64,000 bases of DNA from Sporolactobacillus shoreae (GTDB taxonomy: Bacteria; Bacillota; Bacilli; Bacillales; Sporolactobacillaceae). A program made the position numbers and the translations under genes. The stretch lies in the NCBI RefSeq assembly GCF_004684935.1, contig NZ_SRJD01000011.1, positions 59,494 to 123,493 of the forward strand, in the 5' to 3' direction. Below the pieces are notes generated by a model. The model ran no database searches. It saw only the letters and a program-made list of their open reading frames with translations, and had not been told where the DNA came from. Below, piece by piece: positions 9,901-18,594 of this stretch. The first letter of the stretch is position 1. Each line of letters opens with the position of its first letter.

Positions 9901-10209
9901 GGCACAGCTGACTTTTATCAGGATGCGGGTGTTGAAACGGCTGAAGTTGACGAAAAAACGGAAGCGATAAAGGAACTGCTGGCAGGCGGCCGCGTAGCCG
10001 CCGTGATTAATATCCCGACGGCCGGCAGGAACCGGAAATCGTTCGGTTTTGAAATGAGGGACCTGGCGCTCCGATATCAGATACCGGTTTATACGTGCCT
10101 TGATACAATAACCGCCGCGCTGCATGCGGCAGACCGGGACTTCGAGTTTTCGGTTCATACGATTGACGAGTACCGGGATTTAAATTACACGACGAACAAG
10201 GGGAAGTGA
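6973..10209 (+). CDS. carB: Carbamoyl-phosphate synthase large subunit
   Basis: Makes carbamoyl phosphate from bicarbonate, ammonia and two ATP. The 1078 residues show the internal duplication expected of CarB: two ATP-grasp halves, each opening with a GSGPIVIGQ/GSGPIRIGQ loop (near residues 14 and 557), and a C-terminal MGS-like allosteric domain (about 930-1078). The true start is the ATG at 6973 (MPLRTDIKK), 17 nt inside carA; a longer in-frame ORF reads back into carA but lacks conserved sequence. It overlaps argF by 4 nt. Confidence 0.96.
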   Translation: MPLRTDIKKVLVIGSGPIVIGQAAEFDYAGTQACLALKEEGIEVVLINNNPATIMTDDQIADRTYVEPLTLQTIEKIIAREHPDGLIGTLGGQTGLNLAVALYEKGILAKYGVELLGTSVESIQHGEDRELFKKLMIEINEPVPKSKIIRSYGDGLEFTEKIGYPVIIRPAYTLGGSGGGFAYSEEDLDLVLHRGLNLSPIHEVLIEKSIKGWKEIEYEVMRDANDTCIIVCNMENVDPVGVHTGDSVVVAPSQTLSDVQYQMLRNASLKIIRALKIVGGCNIQFALNPVSDEYAIIEVNPRVSRSSALASKATGYPIARVAAKCAVGFYLDEILNPITGTTYASFEPAIDYIVVKIPRFPFDKFTEADHSLGTQMKATGEVMAIDRTFEGALNKGVRSMEMGFAGLERETDHDLSDASLEEQLVHATDLRLFAIAELMRRGRTAGEIHEMTEIDLWFLNGIRGIIDLEGKIKTQPWDELPDEVLIQAKRMNISDRRLSELTGAAEQTIRTRRIKIGLTPSYHLVDTCAGEFEAQTPYYYSTWQGVDEAAVSDKPKILIIGSGPIRIGQGIEFDYCSVQATLAVKKNGYEAIVINNNPETVSTDYSVADRLYFEPLAVEDILNVAEKEHVQGALIQFGGQTAVNVAESLEKAGIQILGTSTDGIDQLEDREQFYELLTELKIPHIRGLSATRLEDLTEAGKQLGYPILVRPSFVIGGQSMFLFHKPEELEAYIHSEHHLSAQSFPLLVDRYMPGTECEVDAISDGDQVCIPGIFEHIERAGVHSGDSIAVFPSYSLPDAVKQEIEEDTEKICRRLNVRGLINIQFVIADGTVFVLEVNPRASRTVPIISKITGIPMVEKAVGIQLGQKMDDLDLIQGYCPEPHFYAVKAPVFSFAKLPGVDPVLGPEMKSTGEQLGMGSTVDEAFMKAYFLDNQNPFAGAVQKEVILCSVTSRERLESLNAVRQLTAKGFRIIATTGTADFYQDAGVETAEVDEKTEAIKELLAGGRVAAVINIPTAGRNRKSFGFEMRDLALRYQIPVYTCLDTITAALHAADRDFEFSVHTIDEYRDLNYTTNKGK

Positions 10210-11177
10210 CTGATGTGGCAACGGATAGAGAAACGGCATCTGCATTAAAAGGCAGAGATTTTTTAACAATCGCCGACTTTACTTCTGAAGAAATGAATTT
10301 GTTGTTAAAACAGGCGCTGGATATGAAAGCATTAACAAAAAAACATATTCCGCATCCGTATCTTAATGGGAAAACACTGGCGATGATTTTTGAGAAATCT
10401 TCAACCCGCACCAGGGTAGCCTTCGAGGTCGGCATGTATCAACTGGGCGGTTCGGCACTTTTTCTGAGCAGCCGTGATATGCAGCTCGGCCGCGGAGAAA
10501 CGATTGCTGATACGGCGAGGGTCCTTTCAAGATTCGTCGACGGCATCATGATCCGAACATTCGCCCATGAGAAGGTTGAAGAGCTGGCTGAATATGCCAG
10601 CGTACCGGTAATCAACGGGTTGACGGATACCCATCATCCCTCGCAGGTCATCGCCGATTTGCTGACAATTTATGAACATGAAGGACGTCTCGAAGGCCTG
10701 AAAGCCTGTTTCATCGGCGACGGATACAACAATATGGCCCATTCACTGCTTGAGGGGGCAGCCGCCGTTGGAATGGATCTGATCGTTGCCAGTCCGAAAG
10801 GGTATGAACCAGATCCGCTGATTCTGCGGAACGCCGAAACAAGGGCTGAATCAAACGGCTGCCGGGTCGGTTTCACATATTCCCCGAAAGAAGCGGCTGA
10901 GGGATGCGATATTATCATTACAGATACATGGCTGAGCATGGGCGACGAAGGTGAAAAAGAGAAACGGTTGCATGATTTTCAGGGTTATCAGGTTGACGAC
11001 GCGTTAACTGCCCTGGCGAAACCGGATTACCTTTTCATGCACTGCCTGCCCGCACACCGTGGGGAGGAAGTCGCTCCGGACGTGATCGACGGCCCGCATT
11101 CTGTGGTGTTTGATGAAGCGGAAAACCGGCTTCATGCGCACAAGGCCATTTTAAAATGTCTGATGGAAAATAATTAA
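10206..11177 (+). CDS. argF: Ornithine carbamoyltransferase
   Basis: Joins carbamoyl phosphate to ornithine, giving citrulline. Carbamoyl-phosphate-binding motif SSTRTR lies at residues 65-70, the HPSQ motif near 139, ornithine-binding DTW.SMG near 236, and [11 protein letters not shown] near 276. The GTG start forms a GTGA overlap with the carB stop and has GGGGA upstream. 323 residues is typical for anabolic enzymes. Direct coupling to carAB supports channelling of carbamoyl phosphate. Confidence 0.96.
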   Translation: MTDVATDRETASALKGRDFLTIADFTSEEMNLLLKQALDMKALTKKHIPHPYLNGKTLAMIFEKSSTRTRVAFEVGMYQLGGSALFLSSRDMQLGRGETIADTARVLSRFVDGIMIRTFAHEKVEELAEYASVPVINGLTDTHHPSQVIADLLTIYEHEGRLEGLKACFIGDGYNNMAHSLLEGAAAVGMDLIVASPKGYEPDPLILRNAETRAESNGCRVGFTYSPKEAAEGCDIIITDTWLSMGDEGEKEKRLHDFQGYQVDDALTALAKPDYLFMHCLPAHRGEEVAPDVIDGPHSVVFDEAENRLHAHKAILKCLMENN

Positions 11178-11212
11178 TCATAGAACGGGTAAATCAAAGG
11201 AGGATTTCAATT

Positions 11213-12472
11213 ATGGCAAAAGAAAAAATTGTGTTAGCATACTCAGGCGGCCTGGATACATCTGTTTGTATCAAGTGGCTTCAGGATAAGTACAACTACG
11301 ATGTCATTGCGCTGAGCATTAATGTCGGCGAAGGCAAGGACCTGTCGATGGTCAAGCAGAAGGCTCTGGATGTCGGTGCGATCAAATCATATGTCGTTGA
11401 TGCTGAAGAACTGCTGGCAGATGGCTATCTCGCACCAGCCCTCAAAGCCAATGTTTTGTACGAAGGGGTCTACCCGATTTCATCCGGACTGTCCCGCCCG
11501 CTGATCGCCAAGCTGCTTGTTGATGTAGCCCATAAAGAAGGCGCCATTGCCGTCGCCCACGGCTGCACAGGCAAGGGGAATGACCAGGTCCGTTTCGAAG
11601 TATCCATCCAGGCACTTGATCCATCACTGAAAGTGGTTGCACCGGTCCGTGAATGGGGCATGACGCGTGATGAAGAAATCAAATATGCCGCAAAGAACGG
11701 GATTCCGATTCCAGTCGATCTCGACAACCCGTTCTCGATCGATGCCAATATCTGGGGCCGCGCTTGCGAAGCCGGTGTTCTGGAGAATCCCTGGAACGAA
11801 GCGCCTGAAGCAGCTTATGAATGGACCAATCCGATTGAAAAGACACCTGACGCACCGGAATATATCGAAATCGCCTTTGAAAAAGGTGTTCCAGTATCTT
11901 TGAACGGTGAAAAGCTCCCATTTGTTGCGATCATCAAGAAATTGAATGAAATCGGCGGCCTGCACGGTGTCGGACGGATTGATCATGTGGAAAACCGTCT
12001 GGTCGGCATTAAATCCCGTGAAGTCTATGAAAATCCGGCCGCACTGATCCTGATCAATGCGCATCAGGCTCTTGAGACAATCACACTGACCAAGGAAGTA
12101 TCCAAGTTCAAGCCGCTGATCGATAAAGAAATGTCACAGGTCATCTATGACGGCCTGTGGTATTCTCCGATCAGAGAAGCTCTTTCAGCCTTTGTCAGCC
12201 AGACGCAGGAAGTCGTTTCCGGAAAAGTCAAAGTCAAGCTGTTTAAGGGGAACCACATCGTTGTTGGACGTGCTTCGGATAAGAGTCTGTACAACGAAAA
12301 ACTGGCGACTTATACAAAGGGCGACGCTTTTGACCACAACGCTGCAGTAGGCTTTATCAAACTATGGGGACTGCCGACAAAGGTCAATGCGGAAGTGCAC
12401 AAAGACGATGCTGAAACGGAGGCAAATCATGGCGAAGCTGTGGGGCGGCCGGTTTACGAAGTCAACAAATAA
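11213..12472 (+). CDS. argG: Argininosuccinate synthase
   Basis: ATP-dependent condensation of citrulline with aspartate. The PP-loop ATP pyrophosphatase motif AYSGGLDTS (residues 9-17) is intact, as are [13 protein letters not shown] (about 118-130) and the citrulline-binding region. It starts with ATG after AAAGGAGG, 35 nt past argF with no terminator between, so it joins the upstream operon; in B. subtilis argGH is a separate unit. At 419 residues it is slightly longer than usual, and its last ~14 codons overlap argH. Confidence 0.96.
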   Translation: MAKEKIVLAYSGGLDTSVCIKWLQDKYNYDVIALSINVGEGKDLSMVKQKALDVGAIKSYVVDAEELLADGYLAPALKANVLYEGVYPISSGLSRPLIAKLLVDVAHKEGAIAVAHGCTGKGNDQVRFEVSIQALDPSLKVVAPVREWGMTRDEEIKYAAKNGIPIPVDLDNPFSIDANIWGRACEAGVLENPWNEAPEAAYEWTNPIEKTPDAPEYIEIAFEKGVPVSLNGEKLPFVAIIKKLNEIGGLHGVGRIDHVENRLVGIKSREVYENPAALILINAHQALETITLTKEVSKFKPLIDKEMSQVIYDGLWYSPIREALSAFVSQTQEVVSGKVKVKLFKGNHIVVGRASDKSLYNEKLATYTKGDAFDHNAAVGFIKLWGLPTKVNAEVHKDDAETEANHGEAVGRPVYEVNK

Positions 12473-13808
12473 GCTGGTTGACGAATACACCGCATCAATT
12501 TCCTATGACCAGGAACTGGCGAAAGAAGACATCGAAGGCAGCCTGGCCCATGTGACGATGCTCGGTGAGTGCGGGATCGTCACTGCCGAGGAATCACAGA
12601 CGATTCAGGATGGCCTGCACAAAATTTTGGACAAGATTGAAAAGGGCGAGGCTGAGTTTTCCGTCGATCAGGAAGATATCCATATGAATATCGAACGGAT
12701 GCTAATTGATGAAATCGGTCCGGTCGGCGGCAAGCTCCATACCGGACGCAGCCGGAATGATCAGGTTGCGACCGATATGCACCTGTATATGCGGAATAAA
12801 ACGGAACTGCTGATCGAGTTGATTAAGGATGTCCAGTCCGCTTTACTCGATAAAGCGAAAGCCAATGTGGATACCATTCTGCCTGGCTATACCCATCTGC
12901 AGCGCGCGCAGCCGATTTCATTCGCACATCATCTGCTCGCCTATTTCTGGATGTTCGAACGCGACAAGGGACGCCTTCAGGACAGCATCAAGCGGATCAA
13001 TATTCTGCCGCTTGGTGCAGGAGCGCTGGCCGGCACGACTTTTCCAATCAACCGCCGCCGTGTGGCCGAACTGCTCGATTTCGATGATATCTATCCGAAC
13101 AGTATGGACGCTGTCAGCGATCGGGACTTTGTTGTCGAAGCTTTGTCCGCTTGTTCGCTGATTATGGTTCATCTTTCGCGTCTATCGGAAGAAATGGTGC
13201 TTTGGAGCAGCCAGGAGTTCCAGTTTATCGAACTGGATGATGCCTTCTGTACCGGTTCAAGCATCATGCCGCAGAAAAAGAATCCGGATGTCTCCGAATT
13301 GCTGCGCGGTAAAACCGGACGTGTTTTCGGCCATTTAGTCGGCCTGCTTACGGTCCTGAAAGGTTTGCCGCTTGCCTACAATAAGGATATGCAGGAAGAC
13401 AAGGAAGGCATTTTCGATACGGTTAAAACGATCACTGGTGCCCTGCAGCTGCTGGCGCCCATCCTCGAAACAATGACAGTAAAAAAAGACCGGATGCGTC
13501 ACGCGGTAGAGAAAGATTATTCGAACGCAACAGATATCGCTGATTATCTGGCAAAGAAAGGCCTACCCTTCCGCGAGGCCCATGCGATTACAGGTAAAAT
13601 GGTGCTCTACGCCATTGAACATAAAAGGTATCTGCTTGATCTTGAATTGAGTGAGTACAAACAGTTCAGTCCGTTATTTGAAGAGGACATTTTTGAGGCT
13701 CTGCTACCTGAAAATGTGATGCGTGCCCGTGAAAGTGAAGGCGGTACCGCACCGCATCAGATCATGAAGCAGATCGAGCTGGCTGAGGAAAAAATCGGCC
13801 GGGGCTGA
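12429..13808 (+). CDS. argH: Argininosuccinate lyase
   Basis: Last step of arginine synthesis: cleaves argininosuccinate to arginine and fumarate. Fumarase/aspartase superfamily signature [12 protein letters not shown] lies near residue 277, and TGRSRNDQV near 105. Start ATG 12429 (MAKLWGGRF) is preceded by ACGGAGG and lies 44 nt inside argG in another frame; the longer ORF upstream has no conserved sequence. 459 residues is typical. A terminator follows at 13868. Confidence 0.96.
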   Translation: MAKLWGGRFTKSTNKLVDEYTASISYDQELAKEDIEGSLAHVTMLGECGIVTAEESQTIQDGLHKILDKIEKGEAEFSVDQEDIHMNIERMLIDEIGPVGGKLHTGRSRNDQVATDMHLYMRNKTELLIELIKDVQSALLDKAKANVDTILPGYTHLQRAQPISFAHHLLAYFWMFERDKGRLQDSIKRINILPLGAGALAGTTFPINRRRVAELLDFDDIYPNSMDAVSDRDFVVEALSACSLIMVHLSRLSEEMVLWSSQEFQFIELDDAFCTGSSIMPQKKNPDVSELLRGKTGRVFGHLVGLLTVLKGLPLAYNKDMQEDKEGIFDTVKTITGALQLLAPILETMTVKKDRMRHAVEKDYSNATDIADYLAKKGLPFREAHAITGKMVLYAIEHKRYLLDLELSEYKQFSPLFEEDIFEALLPENVMRARESEGGTAPHQIMKQIELAEEKIGRG

Positions 13809-13867
13809 AAGTAATTACCCTAAACATGTTGACCCCCTATATTTATTTTTAATATAGCTTCTCATAA

Positions 13868-13903
13868 ACCCGGATACGAACTTGAGTATTCGGTATTTTT
13901 TTC
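13868..13903 (+). terminator. Terminator of the arginine operon
   Basis: CCGGATAC (13870-13877) pairs with GTATTCGG (13886-13893), 8 bp with one G-U, around an 8-nt loop and followed by TATTTTTTT. It lies about 60 nt after argH. Confidence 0.7.
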
Positions 13904-13992
13904 TGCTATGGTAACATAGAAGCTAGGACTCTTTACGCATGAAATTGATTTGTCGATGATCAAGATAAAAATAGAGAGAAAGGCTGTTGCAT

Positions 13993-15222
13993 TTGAAAGT
14001 CATTTTACCGGACCCAGGAAAAGAAGAACTCATCCAAACGAGCCGCCGAAGGCACGCATGGCTCGTTGTTATTTTAGGGGCGCTGGGCGCGTTCGGACCT
14101 CTATCGATGGATATGTATCTGCCGTCGCTGCCGTCACTGACTCTGGATTTACATACAACGACATCGCTTGGGCAGTTAAGCATTACAGCGTGCCTGATCG
14201 GGCTTGCTGTCGGCCAGATTATCATCGGGCCGTACAGTGACAGCCATGGACGGAAGGGACCACTGCTGGTTGGCCTGATCGCATTTGCCGTCACTTCGTT
14301 TCTTTGCTCGATAGTCAGTTCCATCACACTTCTGGTCATTCTCCGTTTTGTGCAGGGACTGGCCGGAGCCGCCGGTCTGGTCATATCCCGGGCGGTTGCC
14401 CGTGACTTGTACTCAGGCCGTGAACTGACAAAGTTCTTCTCGATGTTGATGGCAATCAACGGAATTTTTCCGATTCTTGCACCAATTATGGGTGGATTTA
14501 TTTTAAAATTTACATCCTGGCACGGTGTTTTCGTCATTCTTGGCTTCATTGGTGTTATTCTGTTTCTTGGCGCTTTTCTTGGCCTGCCGGAAACACTGCC
14601 GCGTGAAAGAAGAATTACCGGGGGGCTGGGCGGCACACTCTCAGCAATGGGTAAGATATGCCGTGACCGGCAATTCATGGGTTATGCCATTGTCCTTGGA
14701 CTGGTTATGGGCGCGATGTTCTGCTATATATCCGGATCTTCCTTCGTTCTGCAGGACATGTTCGGCGTTTCGCCCATCGGCTTCAGCCTGTTTTTCGCAA
14801 CGAACGGTCTTGGCATTGTTGCCATGTCGCAACTGGCGGGTATTCTCTCGTTGAAGACAGATGCAAAGAAAGTGCTGCGCACCGGAACGATCATTGCGGC
14901 GGTCGGCAGTATAGCTCTGTTCTCCGGGTTACTGCTCAATCCGCCACGGCTGATCGCGGTGATGCTGCCGCTATTCTTTGTGGTTTCCATGGTTGGGTTG
15001 GTTAATACGACATCTTTTTCACTCGCGATGCAGACTCAGGGTAAGGCGGCTGGCAGTGCGTCAGCGATACTGGGGCTTGGTATGAACACGGTCGGCGGTT
15101 TGCTGTCGCCGCTTGTCGGTCTCGGCGGTAGCGGGACCTATTTCCCCATGGCGCTTTTAATTCTTTTCTGTGACGTTGGCGCGCTTTTGGTTTATATTAT
15201 CTTTATTGGACGAAGAGCCTGA
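13993..15222 (+). CDS. MFS drug-resistance transporter, Bcr/CflA family
   Basis: Proton-coupled efflux protein with about 12 membrane segments. The N-terminal TM1 region FGPLSMDMYLPSLP is the hallmark of the Bcr/CflA group, and the loop 2-3 motif A appears as GPYSDSHGRKGPLL. I favour the TTG at 13993, which sits 9 nt after GAGAAAGG; a TTG at 13987 is too close to that site. Monocistronic or paired with the small gene 29 nt downstream. The substrate (bicyclomycin, chloramphenicol or other) cannot be told from sequence. Confidence 0.88.
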   Translation: MKVILPDPGKEELIQTSRRRHAWLVVILGALGAFGPLSMDMYLPSLPSLTLDLHTTTSLGQLSITACLIGLAVGQIIIGPYSDSHGRKGPLLVGLIAFAVTSFLCSIVSSITLLVILRFVQGLAGAAGLVISRAVARDLYSGRELTKFFSMLMAINGIFPILAPIMGGFILKFTSWHGVFVILGFIGVILFLGAFLGLPETLPRERRITGGLGGTLSAMGKICRDRQFMGYAIVLGLVMGAMFCYISGSSFVLQDMFGVSPIGFSLFFATNGLGIVAMSQLAGILSLKTDAKKVLRTGTIIAAVGSIALFSGLLLNPPRLIAVMLPLFFVVSMVGLVNTTSFSLAMQTQGKAAGSASAILGLGMNTVGGLLSPLVGLGGSGTYFPMALLILFCDVGALLVYIIFIGRRA

Positions 15223-15251
15223 ATAAACCAGGTGAAAAGGAAGGACCCATA

Positions 15252-15647
15252 GTGCAAAAATTTTTTCTGGATCTCTATCAGATCCGGCCGAGCCAGTTGT
15301 ATCTGGATCAGTCAGAAATCGAACGTGCAGAAACACAATTTAACCCGATAAATGTCAGGAATAATCTACCTCTACCAGTCAAAAAAATTGGGGGAGAAGT
15401 ATTTCTTACTGGCGGGCATGTTCGTGCTTATCTATATGACCACAGCCAAATTTCACTGATACCCGTGTATTGGGATGGTGATGAGCCAGAAGAGGAGCTT
15501 TTTAAGGCACAGCTGAAATGGTGCCGTGAAGAAATGATCATGTTCGTCAGTGACCTGCAGGACCGGATTCTGCCCCATGACGAATATCTTGAACGCTGGG
15601 TGAAACGGTGTGAGGCTGAGTCCGAAAAATTGAAAAAGGGAAATTGA
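15252..15647 (+). CDS. Conserved hypothetical protein, possible ParB-like N-terminal fold
   Basis: 131 residues, soluble, acidic and rich in charged residues towards the C-terminus. I do not recognise a firm family. The opening, with IRPSQLYLDQSEIE followed by a VRNNLPLPVKKIGGEVFLTGGHVRAYL stretch, resembles ParB/sulfiredoxin-type nuclease folds in which a GHxR-like motif binds the ligand; here it reads GGHVRAY (about residues 54-60). GTG start with AAGGAAGG upstream. It follows the MFS gene by 29 nt and may be co-transcribed. Confidence 0.6.
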   Translation: MQKFFLDLYQIRPSQLYLDQSEIERAETQFNPINVRNNLPLPVKKIGGEVFLTGGHVRAYLYDHSQISLIPVYWDGDEPEEELFKAQLKWCREEMIMFVSDLQDRILPHDEYLERWVKRCEAESEKLKKGN

Positions 15648-15668
15648 TACCGAAAAGGAGCGTTCTCT

Positions 15669-15854
15669 TCAGCGGTTGTGAAATACAATGACTGTGGAAA
15701 ACAAGGCGGCAAAAGTAACGATGATCAGGCTGAGCAGGCTTGTTCCCTGATTCATCTGGGGGAACGGAGTCAGGTTAAGGACCCAGTGAAAGAGCAACCA
15801 TTGCCCCGCGAAAACCATTAATTTGAGAGTGAGTTGTCCGATGGTTTGAAACAA
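15669..15854 (-). CDS. Small two-helix membrane protein, unknown function
   Basis: 61 residues with two predicted membrane helices (about 8-27 and 40-58). It is supported as a real gene by a strong AAGGAGG site 8 nt before a TTG start. It is convergent with the gene at 15252. I do not recognise a family, and no neighbour suggests a role. Confidence 0.55.
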   Translation of the reverse strand: MFQTIGQLTLKLMVFAGQWLLFHWVLNLTPFPQMNQGTSLLSLIIVTFAALFSTVIVFHNR

Positions 15855-15979
15855 AGCGCGCGCCTCCTTGTTCAGAGAAAAAATTGAATCCAGTTTTTAA
15901 CCATTTTAACAGATCGGTTATTCGGATGAAATTTCGGTACTGTCCATTCAGGGAGCCTTTTCAACAGGCTTGGCATCTT

Positions 15980-16011
15980 TATCAATAAAATAAGGGGAAT
16001 ATCAATAAAAT
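15980..16011. repeat. Pair of ATCAATAAAA motifs, 20 bp apart
   Basis: ATCAATAAAA occurs at 15981 and 16001, each preceded by T. Its reverse complement TTTTATTGAT is the core of the six-unit 21-bp array at 32318-32436. The pair lies in a 315-nt stretch (15855-16169) with no gene; nothing else was recognised there. Confidence 0.5.
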
Positions 16012-16169
16012 TAAATATTTTCGACTGAACCAGATCTTGAGCAACAAGAATTTTGCTCGGCTTAGTCCGGGTTTATAGCGCAGCATGTATTTTTCTCAGA
16101 GGAAAAATTTACTTTTGTCAGAACACTTTTTTTGAGACAGCCGAGAAAATTGAAATTCAGAACCCAAAC

Positions 16170-16205
16170 AAAAAGGAAGGCGGGATTTTTACGGCCTTCC
16201 TTTTT
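16170..16205 (-). terminator. Bidirectional terminator downstream of trpE(G)
   Basis: A perfect 12-bp stem, AAAAAGGAAGGC (16170-16181) with GCCTTCCTTTTT (16194-16205), has A/T runs on both sides, so it can work both ways. On the minus strand it terminates the anthranilate synthase gene ending at 16239. Confidence 0.8.
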
Positions 16206-16238
16206 ACACACATATATTTAAGTGTTTCGCACAGCTAT

Positions 16239-18428
16239 TTAGACAGGCTGCGAGCTGGCCATCCGGATCACATTTTCCAAAATCTTCATGCCCGCATTTT
16301 CGCTCAGAGTCATGATTGATTCAGGGTGGAATTGAACGGCAGCGATCGGCAGGTTTCGGTGCTCAACAGCCATGACGACGCCATCCCCCGACCGCGCGGT
16401 AACTTTCAGTTCTGGGGAAATCTGGACAGCGCAGATGGAATGGTAGCGGCCGGCTTTAAACTGCAGAGGCAGTCCGCTGAATAGTGCGGAGTCGCCATCA
16501 TGAATGACTGTCGATGATTTGCCATGCGCAGGGACGGGCAGAGTATCGAGCTGGCCGCCAAAATAGCTGACAATTCCTTGAAGCCCGAGACAGATACCGA
16601 AAATCGGAAGCCGTCTTTCAAGGCAGAGGCGGATCGTCTCATTCATTTGAAAACGGTTGGGCTCTCCAGGTCCGGGTGAAAGCACAACGAGATCAATCGG
16701 TTCACTTCCATCTTTGATCAACTTGCGGGCGACAGGACTGCGGCAAACGGTCACTTCAGCCCCGAGCGTCTGAAAGTAAGCGGACAAAGTATGAACAAAA
16801 GAGTCTTCATGGTCAACAAAAAGCAGGCGCAGATGGCTGTGATGCCGCTCTTTTTTCTGATGTTCTGTGCATTCCTCCTTTGAGGGAGTATGCGGTTTGA
16901 GGGCTTCAAGAAGTGCTTTGGCCTTAGTCAGCGTCTCCTGTTCTTCGCTGTCCGGCACAGAATCATAGAGCAGTGTCGCACCGACACGGATCTGGGCAAC
17001 TCCTCGCTGAAGACGCAGGCACCTAAGTGTCAGTCCAGTATTCATATTTCCATTAAAACCTAACCAGCCGACAGCTCCGCCGTACCAGCCGCGCGGCGTT
17101 TTTTCGTGGCTTTCAATCCATTTTATAGCCTCGAGTTTCGGTGCTCCAGTGATGGTGACGGCCCACATATGGCTGATAAAAGCGTCAATCGCATCGAAAT
17201 CCTTCTTAATCAAGCCTTTGATATGATCAACTGTATGAAAAAGGTGGGAGTACGTTTCAATTTGCCGCCGTCCGACAACTTCGACCGATCCCGGGACACA
17301 AATCCGTGACTTGTCATTACGATCGACATCCGTGCACATCGTCAGTTCGGATTCTTCTTTTGCAGATCCTAGAAGAGTCTTGATCTGCTCGGCATCCTCA
17401 ATGACTGAACCGCGGCGTTTGATCGTACCTGAAATAGGGCACGTTTCTACCGTTGCGCCGTCAACGCGGACAAACATTTCAGGGGAGCAACCGACGAGAA
17501 ATTCCTCCTCATTCAGGTGAATTAAGAAACCGTACGGGCTTGGATTGATCTGCTGGAGGCGGCGAAAAACATCTGAAGGGCGGCTCTGGCAGGGCTGTAC
17601 AAGCACACGACTCGGCACAACTTCAAACAAATCTCCTTTTTTGAATGCGAGCTTTGCCTCCCGGACCATCTGAGCGTAATCGCCCTTTTTATCTGCAAAT
17701 GCGGAGGAATGAGCCTTTCCGGATGGTTGAAAGGGATAAACTGTTCCATCACGGACAAGCCCCTCAGTGTTTTGCTTATGAAACCGGAAATCATAAACTA
17801 GCTGGTAAGCCTCATCTTTCTCACGATCGACGACAAAGAGTTCGTCTGGCAGATAGAGTTGGAGGTCGTTCTGCTCCTCATCTCTCGGTTTTGACAAAGG
17901 AAACGGCTCAAATTGTAAAATCAGGTCAAATCCGAAAGCACCGTACAAACCGAGAAATTCGTCATCAGTATGAAAAAGCTGCTGTACTTGTCGCAGGAGG
18001 GTAAAGACTGATGGTCGCCTTGTCCGGTCCTCTTCCTTGATCACGACATTGCTTTCTTTATGAAGGGTGCCAAGCAAATCGCCTGAACGACTCTGTCTGA
18101 TAGTAAATGCCGGGCTGCTCAAACATTCTTTAAGATAGGTAATGATCACGCGGCCTCTGGCATTCAGCGGGCGGATTCTGAAAGTATCGGATCTGGCTGT
18201 CAGCTCGATCGGTGGGTTGACGAAGCCGATGTCCCATCTGGAGTAGCGGCCGGGGAAATTGTAGGTGCTGGAAAACAGTGCGCCCTTATGCTCATCAAGA
18301 CGACTCATGAGTTTGGAGCGCGTATCGCCGACAGGCACGGAAATCCGGCTGCGGGTGATTTGCAGGCCCTTACCTGTTGCATAAACTGTGGACTGTTCTG
18401 AAGTGCGGATATTGGATAGTAAACTCAC
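16239..18428 (-). CDS. trpE(G): Fused anthranilate synthase, TrpE-TrpG type
   Basis: Converts chorismate and glutamine to anthranilate, the first step of tryptophan synthesis. Residues 1 to ~520 form the chorismate-binding TrpE part (FPGRYSRWDIGF near 60; ELTMCTDVDRND near 370; catalytic region SHMWAVTITGAPK near 422). After a charged linker (~525-545) comes a class I amidotransferase TrpG part with the nucleophile in GICLGLQG (~627) and AVQFHPES near the end. The 729-residue fusion resembles rhizobial TrpE(G) rather than the separate Bacillus subunits. GTG start with GGGGG 8-9 nt upstream. No other trp gene is adjacent. A PhzE-like role is less likely because the N-terminal TrpE sequence matches the tryptophan type. 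Confidence 0.9.
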   Translation of the reverse strand: MSLLSNIRTSEQSTVYATGKGLQITRSRISVPVGDTRSKLMSRLDEHKGALFSSTYNFPGRYSRWDIGFVNPPIELTARSDTFRIRPLNARGRVIITYLKECLSSPAFTIRQSRSGDLLGTLHKESNVVIKEEDRTRRPSVFTLLRQVQQLFHTDDEFLGLYGAFGFDLILQFEPFPLSKPRDEEQNDLQLYLPDELFVVDREKDEAYQLVYDFRFHKQNTEGLVRDGTVYPFQPSGKAHSSAFADKKGDYAQMVREAKLAFKKGDLFEVVPSRVLVQPCQSRPSDVFRRLQQINPSPYGFLIHLNEEEFLVGCSPEMFVRVDGATVETCPISGTIKRRGSVIEDAEQIKTLLGSAKEESELTMCTDVDRNDKSRICVPGSVEVVGRRQIETYSHLFHTVDHIKGLIKKDFDAIDAFISHMWAVTITGAPKLEAIKWIESHEKTPRGWYGGAVGWLGFNGNMNTGLTLRCLRLQRGVAQIRVGATLLYDSVPDSEEQETLTKAKALLEALKPHTPSKEECTEHQKKERHHSHLRLLFVDHEDSFVHTLSAYFQTLGAEVTVCRSPVARKLIKDGSEPIDLVVLSPGPGEPNRFQMNETIRLCLERRLPIFGICLGLQGIVSYFGGQLDTLPVPAHGKSSTVIHDGDSALFSGLPLQFKAGRYHSICAVQISPELKVTARSGDGVVMAVEHRNLPIAAVQFHPESIMTLSENAGMKILENVIRMASSQPV

Positions 18429-18441
18429 TTTTGAGGACCCC

Positions 18442-18463
18442 CTGTATAAATTTTTTTATACAG
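18442..18463 (-). promoter_or_regulatory. Hairpin abutting the trpE(G) Shine-Dalgarno site
   Basis: In the transcript, CTGTATAAA pairs perfectly with TTTATACAG around a four-nt loop, and its last G is the first G of the GGGGG ribosome binding site. Just 5' of it, TGCTCTTCT (complement at 18462-18470) is the exact reverse complement of AGAAGAGCA inside the TRAP-type site (18553-18561). The two elements could form alternative structures that control translation. Confidence 0.55.
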
Positions 18464-18544
18464 AAGAGCATTTGAATTCAGAATAGAAAAATCGAAGAAA
18501 GCAAGATTCCAATTGGAATTCGCCTAATTCTGTATTCTTTTTGT

Positions 18545-18582
18545 CTCAACTCTGCTCTTCTCTTCTACACTCTGCTCAACTA
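18545..18582 (-). promoter_or_regulatory. TRAP (MtrB)-type binding site, eight (G/U)AG triplets
   Basis: On the minus strand eight triplets occur in register at exactly 5-nt intervals: UAG, GAG, GAG, UAG, GAG, GAG, GAG, GAG (plus-strand starts at 18580, 18575, 18570, 18565, 18560, 18555, 18550, 18545). NAG triplets with 2-nt spacers are the known recognition pattern of the tryptophan-activated RNA-binding protein TRAP. The site starts within about 10 nt of the predicted transcript start and lies about 117 nt upstream of the start codon. Confidence 0.85.
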
Positions 18583-18594
18583 AACGGTACACTT

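Noticed and set aside
13923..14678. 251-codon minus-strand ORF opposite the MFS gene
   Set aside because: Antisense shadow of a clear transporter gene; low-complexity Arg/Pro/Ser product and no ribosome binding site.
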